Assembly: GCF_040822065.1 (NCBI RefSeq)
Contig: NZ_CP162005.1
Span: 930,001 to 994,000 of the forward strand
Source of the DNA: Pedobacter sp. WC2423
GTDB lineage: Bacteria; Bacteroidota; Bacteroidia; Sphingobacteriales; Sphingobacteriaceae
DNA: 64,000 nt
Direction of reading: 5' to 3'
Below, piece by piece: positions 8,014-15,756 of this stretch; positions within the stretch are counted from its first letter, which is position 1; each line of letters starts with the position of its first letter. The position numbers and the translations under genes are program-made. Under the pieces are notes generated by a model. The model made no database searches. It was not told the origin of the DNA and worked only from the letters and a program-made list of their open reading frames with translations.

Positions 8014-8880
8014 ATGGAAATCAATGTCAAAAATCAGGAGTACCTAAACAGTCAAGTATTTTATACAGGTTTTGGGGACACGCACAGGTTTGAAATTGGG
8101 GAAGGAATAGCCTCTTTAGGCCCTGAGAAAAATTCCTTTTCTGTTGCTCATAATGAGAAAATTAATGGTATCGATACTTTTACGACCCTGAATTTTATAA
8201 GGGGGAAAGGGGATTCTGATATGGTTTTCTTTAATTCATATGATATGGCTCTAATGGAGCCGGGAAAAGAGCCATTAACTCAAAATTTTAGAGTTCAGAA
8301 CTGGCAGGCAATGGACTTAATCGTTAATGGTCAGAAGGTAATGATCGACGGGAAACCATTAGAGAAGAAAGTTAATAGTACAATTAGTAAAAAAGAAGCT
8401 TTTAACGCAATGCAGGGTAGATATCCGCTAAAAGAGTTTATTAAAGAACAAAATCAGTTGAAATCCCATTACAAGGCTCATATTAAAATCGATTTTAATG
8501 AGAAAGTTACGAATGGTGATTTTAAAATTGTAAAGCTGCCGGATTTTGATTTTGAAAGTAAGATAAATTCTATCCCTGTTAAAGATTTGGATAAAAATGA
8601 CAACAGAAATGTTCTTGTTGAATCACTTGAAAAAGGTAACGTACAATCTGTCATCTTAATAGTCGGTGGGGAAGAGGTAAAACATTTTCTTGCATTAGAT
8701 GCTGTGGCTAAAACTATAGCCATTTATGATTCTAATATGAATCGATTGGGTCATCATAATGCTGAAGAAGTTAAAACGGATAATAAAATTACCCATGAGG
8801 ATTCAAAAAAAAACGCTAAACAGGTTGATCCTACTGCAAAAAAGATTAATAAAAGTAAGCGGAAAGGTAAAGGGATCTAA
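8014..8880 (+). CDS. Conjugative-element accessory protein (DUF3945-like repeat type)
   Basis: This is a 288-residue cytosolic-looking protein with no signal or membrane segment. Its second half carries a module of the type found in DUF3945/DUF4099 proteins of Bacteroidetes conjugative elements: KKEAFNAMQGRYPL, then DFNEKVTNGDFKIVKLPDFDFE, then SLEKGNVQSVILIVGGEE and a closing YDSNMNRL. The tail is strongly basic (KKINKSKRKGKGI). The next gene carries the same module, so the two are paralogues. The role is unknown; the family is usually carried near mobilisation or topoisomerase genes. The family name is from recall, not a profile search. Confidence 0.65.
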   Translation: MEINVKNQEYLNSQVFYTGFGDTHRFEIGEGIASLGPEKNSFSVAHNEKINGIDTFTTLNFIRGKGDSDMVFFNSYDMALMEPGKEPLTQNFRVQNWQAMDLIVNGQKVMIDGKPLEKKVNSTISKKEAFNAMQGRYPLKEFIKEQNQLKSHYKAHIKIDFNEKVTNGDFKIVKLPDFDFESKINSIPVKDLDKNDNRNVLVESLEKGNVQSVILIVGGEEVKHFLALDAVAKTIAIYDSNMNRLGHHNAEEVKTDNKITHEDSKKNAKQVDPTAKKINKSKRKGKGI

Positions 8881-8921
8881 GCCAGATTTTAGTTTTATTA
8901 ATTAATCAATAGTCTGTTAAT

Positions 8922-10064
8922 ATGAAAAATGAAAAGCCAATCAATCATGTGGAGGTTGAACAGGGGGAGTGGGATAAAAGAGAAGAGTGGTTTAAAGAAA
9001 CATTTAAAAAGTATCCAAAAGCATTAGAAAGCAGAGCATTCCAATTAGAAAAACTCGAGTATTATGAATATGTACATGCTAAGTATATAAATTCTCCAGA
9101 TCCGAACGACCGTCTCGCTGCGCGCTTCTTAGGTGAACAAAAAGTTAAATTAGAACGGGACATATATCCCAGCAGTACAGTTAGGTTTTTGAAAAAGGTT
9201 TTTGATGTGTTTTCTAAGCCCAAAGTGTTTTCGGCGCCAGTAACTTTATCAGAATCTTTTCCTGGTAATAATGAAGCTTCCCTTAAAGATGTTAAAAAGC
9301 AGCTTATTCAGGCTGGTTTAGGTAGCTGTATCAGTGAATTGGAAGAGCAGATAAAACAAGGTAAAGATGAGTTTTCTGTTTCTGCTACCATATACTTCAA
9401 ACCGGGTGAAAAAACTAGTTACAAGGCTGAATTTAAAAAAGATGAAGAAGGTAATTTCCAATTTCTTGGATTTCAAATTACTTTGGATGGTAAGGAAGCT
9501 TTATCTCAACGCTATAAATGGGATGAAAATAAACCCTATACGGCTAAAAGTGCTTATAATCAATTAAATGGTAGAGCTGTTGCCCATACGTATTCTATTG
9601 ATGGACAGAAACAATCAAGTATGAGTATGCTTGATTTTACAGACAAGGATGTATCCGGAAATTTCAGAATTAAAGAATTTCCTCTTGATTTTGATTATGC
9701 AGGGCAAATTTATGATCTTCCTTTGAAAGACAAGACCCGCACTCTTTTATCAAAACTAGAACATGGTATCCTGAACGGTAATCGGGAGCAGGTTACTTTT
9801 TTGAAAAATGGGGTAGAAGAGACTTTCTATATTGAAGCTAACCCAGGACAAAAGTCATTCACTATTTATAACGAGCATCATAAAAAAATCACTTTGAAGG
9901 ATGCTGTTTCAATAAAAGCAACTGAAAGCGTGATTAAGGAAGAAATGGGGAGTAAGCAAACAGAATCGCCTAATGTTTCTTCGGATGCAAAGGCGAGCCA
10001 TAAAGAGCCGACATTGAAGGTTGTGAGAAATGCAAAAAAGAAAACTAAGATGTCCGCTGGTTAG
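8922..10064 (+). CDS. Conjugative-element accessory protein, larger paralogue of the preceding gene
   Basis: This 380-residue protein has three parts. The N-terminal third is charged and helical (GEWDKREEWFKETFKK). The middle starts LKDVKKQLIQAGLGSCI and includes SATIYFKPGEKTSYKAEF. The C-terminal module has KSAYNQLNGRAV, DVSGNFRIKEFPLDFDY, LEHGILNGNREQVTFLKNG and IYNEHHKKI, and aligns with the preceding gene. The tail is basic (VVRNAKKKTKMSAG). The gene is 41 bp downstream of its paralogue and probably co-transcribed. Its stop codon lies inside a perfect hairpin. The function is unknown; the association with traN and a recombinase places it in a conjugative-element remnant. Confidence 0.65.
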   Translation: MKNEKPINHVEVEQGEWDKREEWFKETFKKYPKALESRAFQLEKLEYYEYVHAKYINSPDPNDRLAARFLGEQKVKLERDIYPSSTVRFLKKVFDVFSKPKVFSAPVTLSESFPGNNEASLKDVKKQLIQAGLGSCISELEEQIKQGKDEFSVSATIYFKPGEKTSYKAEFKKDEEGNFQFLGFQITLDGKEALSQRYKWDENKPYTAKSAYNQLNGRAVAHTYSIDGQKQSSMSMLDFTDKDVSGNFRIKEFPLDFDYAGQIYDLPLKDKTRTLLSKLEHGILNGNREQVTFLKNGVEETFYIEANPGQKSFTIYNEHHKKITLKDAVSIKATESVIKEEMGSKQTESPNVSSDAKASHKEPTLKVVRNAKKKTKMSAG

Positions 10065-10072
10065 CGGACATC
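10049..10072 (+). promoter_or_regulatory. Perfect hairpin over the stop codon of the preceding gene
   Basis: A 10-bp perfect stem, GATGTCCGCT with AGCGGACATC, has a 4-nt GGTT loop and includes the TAG stop at 10062-10064. No T run follows, so it is unlikely to be a plain terminator. It ends 11 bp before the start of the next gene, where it could limit or couple translation, or protect an mRNA end. Confidence 0.6.
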
Positions 10073-10083
10073 CATTAACTCTT

Positions 10084-10392
10084 ATGATGGAAAATTTACA
10101 GCCATTATCTTCTTTCTTTGCTGCAATTAAAGCAGATCCACGCATAAGTATAACGCATATCGGGGTTTTTGCTGCGTTATTACAATATTGGAAAGAGCAC
10201 GGATCTAATAATCCTATGTATGTATTTAGTCACGAAATTATGCAGATAGCAAAAATATCAGCAAGTGCGACTTATCTAAAGAGTATTAAAGATTTAAGCG
10301 ATTTTGGCTATTTGAAGTATGAACCATCTTTTAAAAGGAATAAAGGAAGTAAGGTCTATTTAATTAATGGTTGTTTGAAAACTCCAGAGTAA
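10084..10392 (+). CDS. Small helix-turn-helix-like protein of the mobile remnant
   Basis: This is a protein of about 102 residues from the ATG at 10084 (a second ATG follows at once). I reject the upstream ATG at 10030 because it lies within the preceding coding region and before the hairpin. The body looks like a winged-helix fold: ITHIGVFAALLQYWKEHG, then FSHEIMQIAKISASATYLKSIKDLSDFGYLKY, the pattern of a recognition helix followed by a wing (RNKGSKVYLI). Similar small proteins occur in Bacteroidetes conjugative elements, possibly as regulators. A terminator follows 48 bp after the stop. No DNA target can be named. Confidence 0.6.
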   Translation: MMENLQPLSSFFAAIKADPRISITHIGVFAALLQYWKEHGSNNPMYVFSHEIMQIAKISASATYLKSIKDLSDFGYLKYEPSFKRNKGSKVYLINGCLKTPE

Positions 10393-10440
10393 AATTTATT
10401 TGAGTTAAGTAAAATAATTCGTGTTTTTTAAAATGTAGTT

Positions 10441-10462
10441 TAAAGCCTTTTTTAAGGCTTTA
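10441..10462 (+). terminator. Intrinsic terminator
   Basis: A 9-bp stem (TAAAGCCTT with AAGGCTTTA) has a T4 loop and is followed by a T-rich stretch. It closes the conjugative-remnant gene group before the small ORF and the recombinase. Confidence 0.7.
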
Positions 10463-10484
10463 TTTATTAAATAAGGGGTATGTG

Positions 10485-10640
10485 ATGGAAGATGAGGTGG
10501 AATTCAATAAGCAAGAAAAAGACATAGAGGTAGGTTCTAACGAAGAAATTATAGATGAAAAAGAAAGGAAGTTAGTAGATTTAATAATTAAAATGATTGT
10601 AAAATTGACATTAAAAGAATTTTATGAAAAAGGCAATTAG
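10485..10640 (+). CDS. 51-residue acidic ORF overlapping the recombinase start
   Basis: From the ATG at 10485, which has AAGGGG about 10 bp upstream, the frame encodes 51 residues. The first half is acidic (MEDEVEFNKQEKDIEV). The second half is a likely amphipathic helix (KLVDLIIKMIVKLTLKEFY). It overlaps the recombinase start by 17 bp in another frame, the arrangement expected of translational coupling. Short ORFs with a similar LIVKIIV-type helix occur just before recombinase genes in Bacteroidetes elements as I recall. The function is unknown. Confidence 0.55.
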   Translation: MEDEVEFNKQEKDIEVGSNEEIIDEKERKLVDLIIKMIVKLTLKEFYEKGN

Positions 10641-12100
10641 ATATTTACGTTTTAGCAATCTTGGCCAAAGTAATGGATCAATTGAAAGACAAAAGATATA
10701 CACTGATCAGTGGCTAAAAAATCATGACGTTGAGCTTGTTGATAGCTTTATTGATAACGGAAAAACGGCAAAAAACTTTGATCGACCAGATTTTATAAAA
10801 CTTCAGGAATTTGTGGTCAAGCATCATAAACGAGTAGATTATTTGGTAGTGGATCAGTTTGATAGATTTAGTCGGATTGCTGGTGAAGCACTTAGTATGG
10901 TAAAAGAGCTTCAAAAAAAATATGGTATTCAAATTGTAAGTGTAACCGAGGGTATTACATTTGATTATGATACACCGGGAAGCTTTTTTAGAGCAGGACT
11001 ACAGCTGTTATTGGCAGAAGAAGATAATATCAACCGTAGTATAAAAGTTCGTGGCGGAATTTATACTGCTAAGACCGAAGGTCGATACTTATCAAGAGTA
11101 GCACCATTTGGATATAGGAAAGTGGGAGAGAATAAGGAACGTCAATTAGTTATTGATGAACAGGAGGCGAAGATAGTTATATTTATTTTTGATTCTTTCC
11201 TTAAAGATGTTCCACTCAAAAAAATCCAAGAATTGGCACGTCAGATGGGTTATGATCGTAAGGGGAATGTGGCTATGGCTAAAGTATTGTCAAACCCTGT
11301 TTATGCAGGTTTGATTTATGTTATTCCTTTTAAAGAATACCCTGGTGGATTATTTCCTGGCCTACATGAGCCATTAATTGATGACGTTACCTGGCGATTA
11401 GTTCAGAGTAAATTAAAGAAACCTATAGTTCATAAAACAATCATTGACGATTCATTACCATTGAGAGGGCTTTTAAAATGCCATTGTGGAAATCCACTTA
11501 CTGGAGCACCATCAAGAGGGAAGCTTGGAAATTATTTTTATTACTATAAGTGCCGATTTTCCGGTCACAATAACATAAGTGCAATTAAATCACATGACCA
11601 ACTGTTAGGTGCATGGGAATTAATGAGTCTTTCTAAAAATCAGATAAAAGAAATTCGTGTCGGTTCACAAAAATCCATTGAACATGAAATAGCTGTCAAT
11701 GCTAAGACTGTTAACTCAAAAAAGCAATTACTTGAAGCAGAACAAGAAAAACTATTTGCATTAGAGGAAAAGTGGATAAGAAGTGATATCAGTAAAGAAA
11801 CCTATGATCGGTGGCATTTATCTTATAATTCGGAATATAAATGATTTAAAGGCAGCTGTAGAAAGGCTCAGTCAAGATCACAATAAAGCCTTTAAAATTT
11901 TAAACAAGTACTTAGATCATCTTGGTAACATGGGTTATGTTTACACGCATTTAAACACTTTAGATAAGAGAGAACTTTTGAAGCTGGTGTTCGACAGTAA
12001 CTTATACTATCAAAATGGGATTTATCGAACACCTACAATGATGGGGGTTTTTACTGGTAATTCGGTGTTAATGAAAGAGAAAGGATACCTTGTGTATGAA

Positions 12101-12130
12101 CAAAAAAGGGGAGATCTTACGATCTCCCCT
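12101..12130 (-). terminator. Intrinsic terminator of tRNA-Ser
   Basis: A perfect 10-bp stem (AGGGGAGATC with GATCTCCCCT, arms 12107-12116 and 12121-12130) has a 4-nt loop and is followed on the minus strand by TTTTTT. It lies 5 bp past the tRNA 3' end. Its integrity shows that the mobile-element junction is at or left of about 12101. Confidence 0.85.
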
Positions 12131-12135
12131 CACAG

Positions 12136-12222
12136 CGGAGAGTGGGGGATTCGAACCCGCGGACCCTTTGACAAGTCAACAGTTTTCAAGACTGCCGCAA
12201 TCGACCACTCTGCCAACTCTCC
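12136..12222 (-). tRNA. tRNA-Ser (anticodon TGA)
   Basis: This 87-nt tRNA has a GGAGAGT acceptor stem paired with ACTCTCC and a G discriminator. The D arm is GGCAGAGTGGTCGA-type. The anticodon loop CTTGAAA is closed by CAGT/ACTG and gives anticodon TGA. A long class II variable arm is present (GACTTGTC-AAAGGGTC region), and the T loop is GGTTCGAATCC. The CCA end is not encoded. A decayed mobile element lies on its 3' side. Confidence 0.96.
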
Positions 12223-12226
12223 GCGA

Positions 12227-12257
12227 CAAAAGTACAAATACGGCTTGATTTTGCAAA
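12227..12257 (-). promoter_or_regulatory. Promoter of tRNA-Ser (Bacteroidetes consensus)
   Basis: Read on the minus strand there is a -33 box TTTG (12254-12257), a 19-bp spacer and a -7 box TACTTTTG (12227-12234). This fits the Bacteroidetes TTTG/TAnnTTTG consensus exactly. The expected start point falls within a few bases of the mature tRNA 5' end. Confidence 0.75.
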
Positions 12258-12331
12258 CAATGGTGTTGATTTTTTAACAATTAATTGATAACTGGTTAAT
12301 GCTGAGGTAGAAAAAAATATTTAATACGCTT

Positions 12332-13297
12332 TTAACTGCCTTTTTTGAACAGATTAAAGGGTTGTTTGATGATTCTGACGCTGCGTTTTGTCAGATCCAT
12401 GCTGGCATTCAGCTCAAATCCGATCAAAAGTATCAGAGAGTTGAGGTATAACCAGATCATAATTACAATTAGTGTACCGATAGAGCCGTATACTTTATTG
12501 TATGATCCAAAGTGGTTGATGTAAAATGAAAATCCCCAGATGGTTAAAAAGGCAAGAATGGTGGCAAGCCAGGAACCGGGGCTAAAGAATCTCCATTTCT
12601 TGGTGTTAGCGGGGCCGTACCGGTAAAGGATAGATATGGTCACGAAATACAGAATCCCAAGCAGTGCCCATCTGGATATGTCAATGATATAAGCGATAAA
12701 GTGTCCTTTAATGTGCAGGCCTTTATTGATGTAGTTGAGTGCAATTTCTCCAAGGGTCATCGCACCAATAGTAATAATCAGCGACACGGCAAGAACGAAG
12801 GTCAATACTAAAGCTATAAGCCGCTGTTTAAGCCATGTTCTGGTTTCTACGACTAGTGATGACTTGTTGAAGGCGTTCATCAGGCTGTGCATCCCATTGG
12901 TGGCAAAAAACACGGACAGTATAATACCGAAGGATAGTAATTTTCCGTTTTGTATTTTAATGATCTCTGATAGGGTAGCTTCAAAGGCTTTGTAGGCTTG
13001 TGCTGGAAGGATCAGTTGTAGTAAAACCATTAGCTGATCCTGAAAGCCTATTCGTTTAGGGATAAAAGGGATCAGTGTAAACAGGAAGATGATTCCTGGG
13101 AAAATCGCCAGCATAAAGGTATAGGCGAGCGATGATGCTTTGTTTACTAAAGAGTCTTTGCCGAGCTCCTTAAAAAAAAAGACAGCCACTGTGTAAAGTG
13201 GGATAGGGCTAAATCCTGGCAGTACATAAACTTTTGTCCAGTCTATAAACAAAGAATATAGCCTAATCCTTAAAAGTTGTCTGTGTACCCAATTCAT
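12332..13297 (-). CDS. YihY/BrkB family inner membrane protein
   Basis: This is a polytopic membrane protein of the YihY/virulence factor BrkB family (UPF0761), 321 residues, the usual length. It has the family signature near the start (LVNKASSLAYTFMLAIFPGIIFLF), then several hydrophobic segments around residues 55-75, 115-135, 155-185, 210-230, 245-265 and 280-300. The conserved YRYGPA segment (here ILYRYGPANTKKWRF) and a GSYNKVYGSIG motif are also present. The biochemical role of the family is not settled; old reports of RNase BN activity concerned a misassigned gene. Its start abuts the stop of the thioesterase gene, so it is in one operon with it and mltG. Confidence 0.9.
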   Translation of the reverse strand: MNWVHRQLLRIRLYSLFIDWTKVYVLPGFSPIPLYTVAVFFFKELGKDSLVNKASSLAYTFMLAIFPGIIFLFTLIPFIPKRIGFQDQLMVLLQLILPAQAYKAFEATLSEIIKIQNGKLLSFGIILSVFFATNGMHSLMNAFNKSSLVVETRTWLKQRLIALVLTFVLAVSLIITIGAMTLGEIALNYINKGLHIKGHFIAYIIDISRWALLGILYFVTISILYRYGPANTKKWRFFSPGSWLATILAFLTIWGFSFYINHFGSYNKVYGSIGTLIVIMIWLYLNSLILLIGFELNASMDLTKRSVRIIKQPFNLFKKGS

Positions 13298-13705
13298 TTA
13301 TTCATAGTATGGTGCAATCCTTTCCAGAAAGTAATCTGGTGGGGGGCACGGTTTCTTCTTGACCATATCGAAGAATACTAAGGTAGTAGCTCCGATATTG
13401 ATCAATTCTTCTTTTTCGTTAAATAATTCGTAATCAAATAACATGCGGATGCCCGGAAGCTCCTTCACGTAAGTTTTGATCGTAATCTCCTGGTCGTAAA
13501 GTGCTGGCTTGATAAATTTAGATTTAAGTTCCAGCAGTGGGAGCATGATCCCTGTTTCTTCCATTTTGCCATAGGTCATGCCCAGGCTGCGCAGCATTTC
13601 TACTCTTCCAACTTCATAGTATTGGGCATAGTTTCCGTTGTAAACATATCCCATCTGGTCGGTTTCACTGTATCTTACTCTGATCTTCGTGCTGTGCGTG
13701 TACAT
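13298..13705 (-). CDS. Acyl-CoA thioesterase, YbgC/4HBT family
   Basis: This is a hot-dog-fold thioesterase of 135 residues. The start MYTHSTKIRVRYSETDQMGYVYNG gives the canonical 4HBT signature, with the catalytic Asp in ETDQMGYVYNGNYAQYYEVGR. I chose the ATG at 13705 because the longer frame (from 13789) would overlap mltG by some 80 bp and adds residues that do not belong to the family. It probably hydrolyses acyl-CoA thioesters; the exact substrate cannot be inferred. It is operonic with mltG upstream and the YihY gene downstream. Confidence 0.9.
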   Translation of the reverse strand: MYTHSTKIRVRYSETDQMGYVYNGNYAQYYEVGRVEMLRSLGMTYGKMEETGIMLPLLELKSKFIKPALYDQEITIKTYVKELPGIRMLFDYELFNEKEELINIGATTLVFFDMVKKKPCPPPDYFLERIAPYYE

Positions 13706-13709
13706 AGGC

Positions 13710-14765
13710 CTATTTGAAAATATTACGTTTGTCCAGAGCTGCTCTGTATGCTTTTGCGTTAATTTCGTGTTGTGCTTTGGTTTCTGCAAAGGCGTGGTAG
13801 CCTGAGAAATCTGCTTTAGCGCACATATAAATATAGTTATTGTGTTCGTGGTTTAATACCGCATCAATTGCATTGATACTTGGCATCATAATCGGGCCTG
13901 GAGGCAAACCTGCGTATTTATAAGTGTTATATTTTGATTCTACGCGTAATAATGGGCCTGTTACTCTTTTTACGGTAAAGTCACCGTTAGCGAAAATTAC
14001 GGTTGGGTCTGCTTGTAATAAAATCCCTTTGTTTAAGCGGTTAAGGTATAATCCTGCAATAGATGGCATTTCTTTGTCATACAGTGCTTCTCCGTCAACT
14101 ATAGAAGCAAGGATCGTAACTTGCTGAGGTGTCAGGTTTAGTGCAGCAGCTTTTTGCTTGCGTTCTGCTGTCCAGAATTTAGTATATTCCTTTTGCATTC
14201 TGTCAAAGAATTCTAAAGGAGTAGTATTCCAGTACATCTCATAAGTATTCGGGATGAACATGGTATAGCTGTTGTCAACTGTAAAGCCGTATTTTTCTAC
14301 CAGTGCTGCTGAATCCAATATTTTGATAAAGGTTGCTGAGTCTGCTTCCAGGCTTTTAGCAAGGTAGGCTGCAAATTCTTCTTTTTTCCTGATGTTATGG
14401 AATTTCAGTTTTACGGGCTCCTGGTTACCGGCTTTGATCAGGTTGATCAGGCTGCGGTTATTCATGCCTTTGGCTAATTTATAGCGTCCTGGTTTTAAGC
14501 GTTGTACCAGATCCATCTTCGCTGCGGCCTGGCTGAAACTTCCAACGTCAAGCAACAGGTCTTTATTTTTGATTTCTTTATATAAGTCATCAATGGTAGA
14601 ACCGGTTTTGATATACAGATAGGGTTCTTTGCCCGAAATGTTAGGGGCGAAGTATACTTTATATGTTTTCAGGCCATAAAATGCACCCACAGCAAGCAGG
14701 ATTAAGATGGCGGCCCATATAAATTTAGTACTCTTTTTAATTTCTTTGGTTGTTTCAGTAGTCAT
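13710..14765 (-). CDS. mltG: Endolytic murein transglycosylase MltG
   Basis: MltG cleaves nascent peptidoglycan glycan strands at the inner membrane and so ends their extension. The 351-residue protein has a cytosolic start, one membrane helix (residues 14-33), a LysM-like region (TGSTIDDLYKEIKNK) and the YceG catalytic domain. The domain contains PNTYEMYWNTTP, the catalytic segment TILASIVDGEALYDKEMP with conserved Glu226, LYLNRLNKGILLQADPTVIFA, and YNTYKYAGLPPGPI, all standard for the family. It lies between the PASTA protein and the thioesterase on the same strand. Confidence 0.95.
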   Translation of the reverse strand: MTTETTKEIKKSTKFIWAAILILLAVGAFYGLKTYKVYFAPNISGKEPYLYIKTGSTIDDLYKEIKNKDLLLDVGSFSQAAAKMDLVQRLKPGRYKLAKGMNNRSLINLIKAGNQEPVKLKFHNIRKKEEFAAYLAKSLEADSATFIKILDSAALVEKYGFTVDNSYTMFIPNTYEMYWNTTPLEFFDRMQKEYTKFWTAERKQKAAALNLTPQQVTILASIVDGEALYDKEMPSIAGLYLNRLNKGILLQADPTVIFANGDFTVKRVTGPLLRVESKYNTYKYAGLPPGPIMMPSINAIDAVLNHEHNNYIYMCAKADFSGYHAFAETKAQHEINAKAYRAALDKRNIFK

Positions 14766-14791
14766 AGAATTTGGAATTCTGATTTATGCGC

Positions 14792-15559
14792 TTATTGCTT
14801 GTTAGATAGGGTAATGTTTACCGGGGTTCCGATTTTAACTTTTGAAAGTGTATCTGAAAGCGCCGGGCTTTGTGCAGTAATAACGGCATTTGCAGTGTCG
14901 GTAATATTTCCTTCGTAAGTTATTGTGCCCAGTTTAAGGTTTGATCCTCTGAGTGAGAAGGCTGCTTCGTCTTTGGTGAAGCCTAAAAGTGTAGGGATTT
15001 CTACGTCTTCGTTTCCTCTGCCGTCTCCTAATAAAAGATCTATTTTAGATCCTTTAGGGATCACATCACCTGGTTTAATACTCGACCCGCCGAAGGAAAC
15101 TTCCAGTACGACATCTCTGCTCACATCTGCTTTATAAACAGTGTCACCAACTTTTAAGCCAAAACTGGCAATAATTGCCTGTGCTTCGATAAAAGATTTG
15201 AATTGAATATCTGGAAATTTAACGTTCGGGGCCTGCGCGGTATTGATAGTGAGATAAATTGTTCTGTTGTCTTTTACAAATGTATTTGCTTCTGGATCCT
15301 GGTCAATTACAGTTCCGGGAGGCAAGTCCATAATATATACGGAGTCTACTTCGTAACGTAAACCTAAAGCTTCTAATTTTGATACGGCCTGGTTAAAAGC
15401 CATGCCTTTTACGGCTGGTACATTTAATCCCTGGCCATGTTTAGTATAATAACGCAGACTGAAGAAAGCAATGAACAAGAGTATTGCCACAGTGGCGATG
15501 GCAGCGATAAGGTTGTTTCTGAATGATTTAGTTTGTAAGTAGGAGATGAATTTTGCCAT
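14792..15559 (-). CDS. PASTA-domain membrane protein
   Basis: This 255-residue protein has one N-terminal membrane helix (about residues 15-35) and three PASTA repeats in the periplasm. They begin at VPAVKGMAFNQAVSKLEALGL, FPDIQFKSFIEAQAIIASFGL and IPTLLGFTKDEAAFSLRGSNL. PASTA domains bind peptidoglycan or muropeptides in kinases and penicillin-binding proteins; here they are free-standing, without a kinase or transpeptidase domain. The location between mltG and the divergent ddl supports a cell-wall role. The gene is 26 bp from mltG and likely co-transcribed with it. Confidence 0.9.
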   Translation of the reverse strand: MAKFISYLQTKSFRNNLIAAIATVAILLFIAFFSLRYYTKHGQGLNVPAVKGMAFNQAVSKLEALGLRYEVDSVYIMDLPPGTVIDQDPEANTFVKDNRTIYLTINTAQAPNVKFPDIQFKSFIEAQAIIASFGLKVGDTVYKADVSRDVVLEVSFGGSSIKPGDVIPKGSKIDLLLGDGRGNEDVEIPTLLGFTKDEAAFSLRGSNLKLGTITYEGNITDTANAVITAQSPALSDTLSKVKIGTPVNITLSNKQ

Positions 15560-15756
15560 TTATTTATTTTGTGTGCCTGTTATTTGGCTCAAATTTAGAC
15601 TAAAAATATATTTTATCGGAATTTAAATGAGATCTGAATAAACTATTTTAATATTTTTGACCCATATCTTATCGTTTAATTTGATTAATCAGGAATATCC
15701 GGAATGAAATCTGAAAGCATAAAGGCTTCATAACGGCTGTTAAAGAAATATATTTT

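Larger units (their letters stand above)
10624..12277 (+). pseudogene. Large serine recombinase, frameshifted near 11838 and lacking its own stop
   Basis: This is a site-specific serine recombinase. The resolvase domain starts KKAIRYLRFSNLGQSNGSIERQ with catalytic Ser11, and VDQFDRFSR follows. The recombinase domain has VAPFGYRKVG and MAKVLSNPVYAGLIYV, and a zinc-ribbon part has LLKCHCGNPLTGA and YYYKCRF. The first frame stops at 11844 after RWHLSYNSEYK. The +1 frame continues the protein with NDLKAAVERLSQDH, then LVFDSNLYYQNGIYRTP and MKEKGYLVYE, the normal C-terminal pattern. One base is therefore gained or lost near 11838. The second frame has no stop at the expected place; it runs antisense through tRNA-Ser to 12277. 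It is probably non-functional, unless the shift is a sequencing error. Confidence 0.85.

Noticed and set aside
11825..11850. Programmed ribosomal frameshift in the recombinase
   Set aside because: No slippery heptamer or downstream pseudoknot is seen. An indel or a sequencing error is simpler.
11783..12277. A separate gene after the recombinase
   Set aside because: Its first two thirds continue the recombinase C-terminal pattern in the +1 frame, and its end is antisense tRNA sequence. It is the second half of a broken gene.
13706..13789. An N-terminal extension of the YbgC-type thioesterase
   Set aside because: It would overlap mltG coding sequence and is unlike the family, which begins at the inner ATG.
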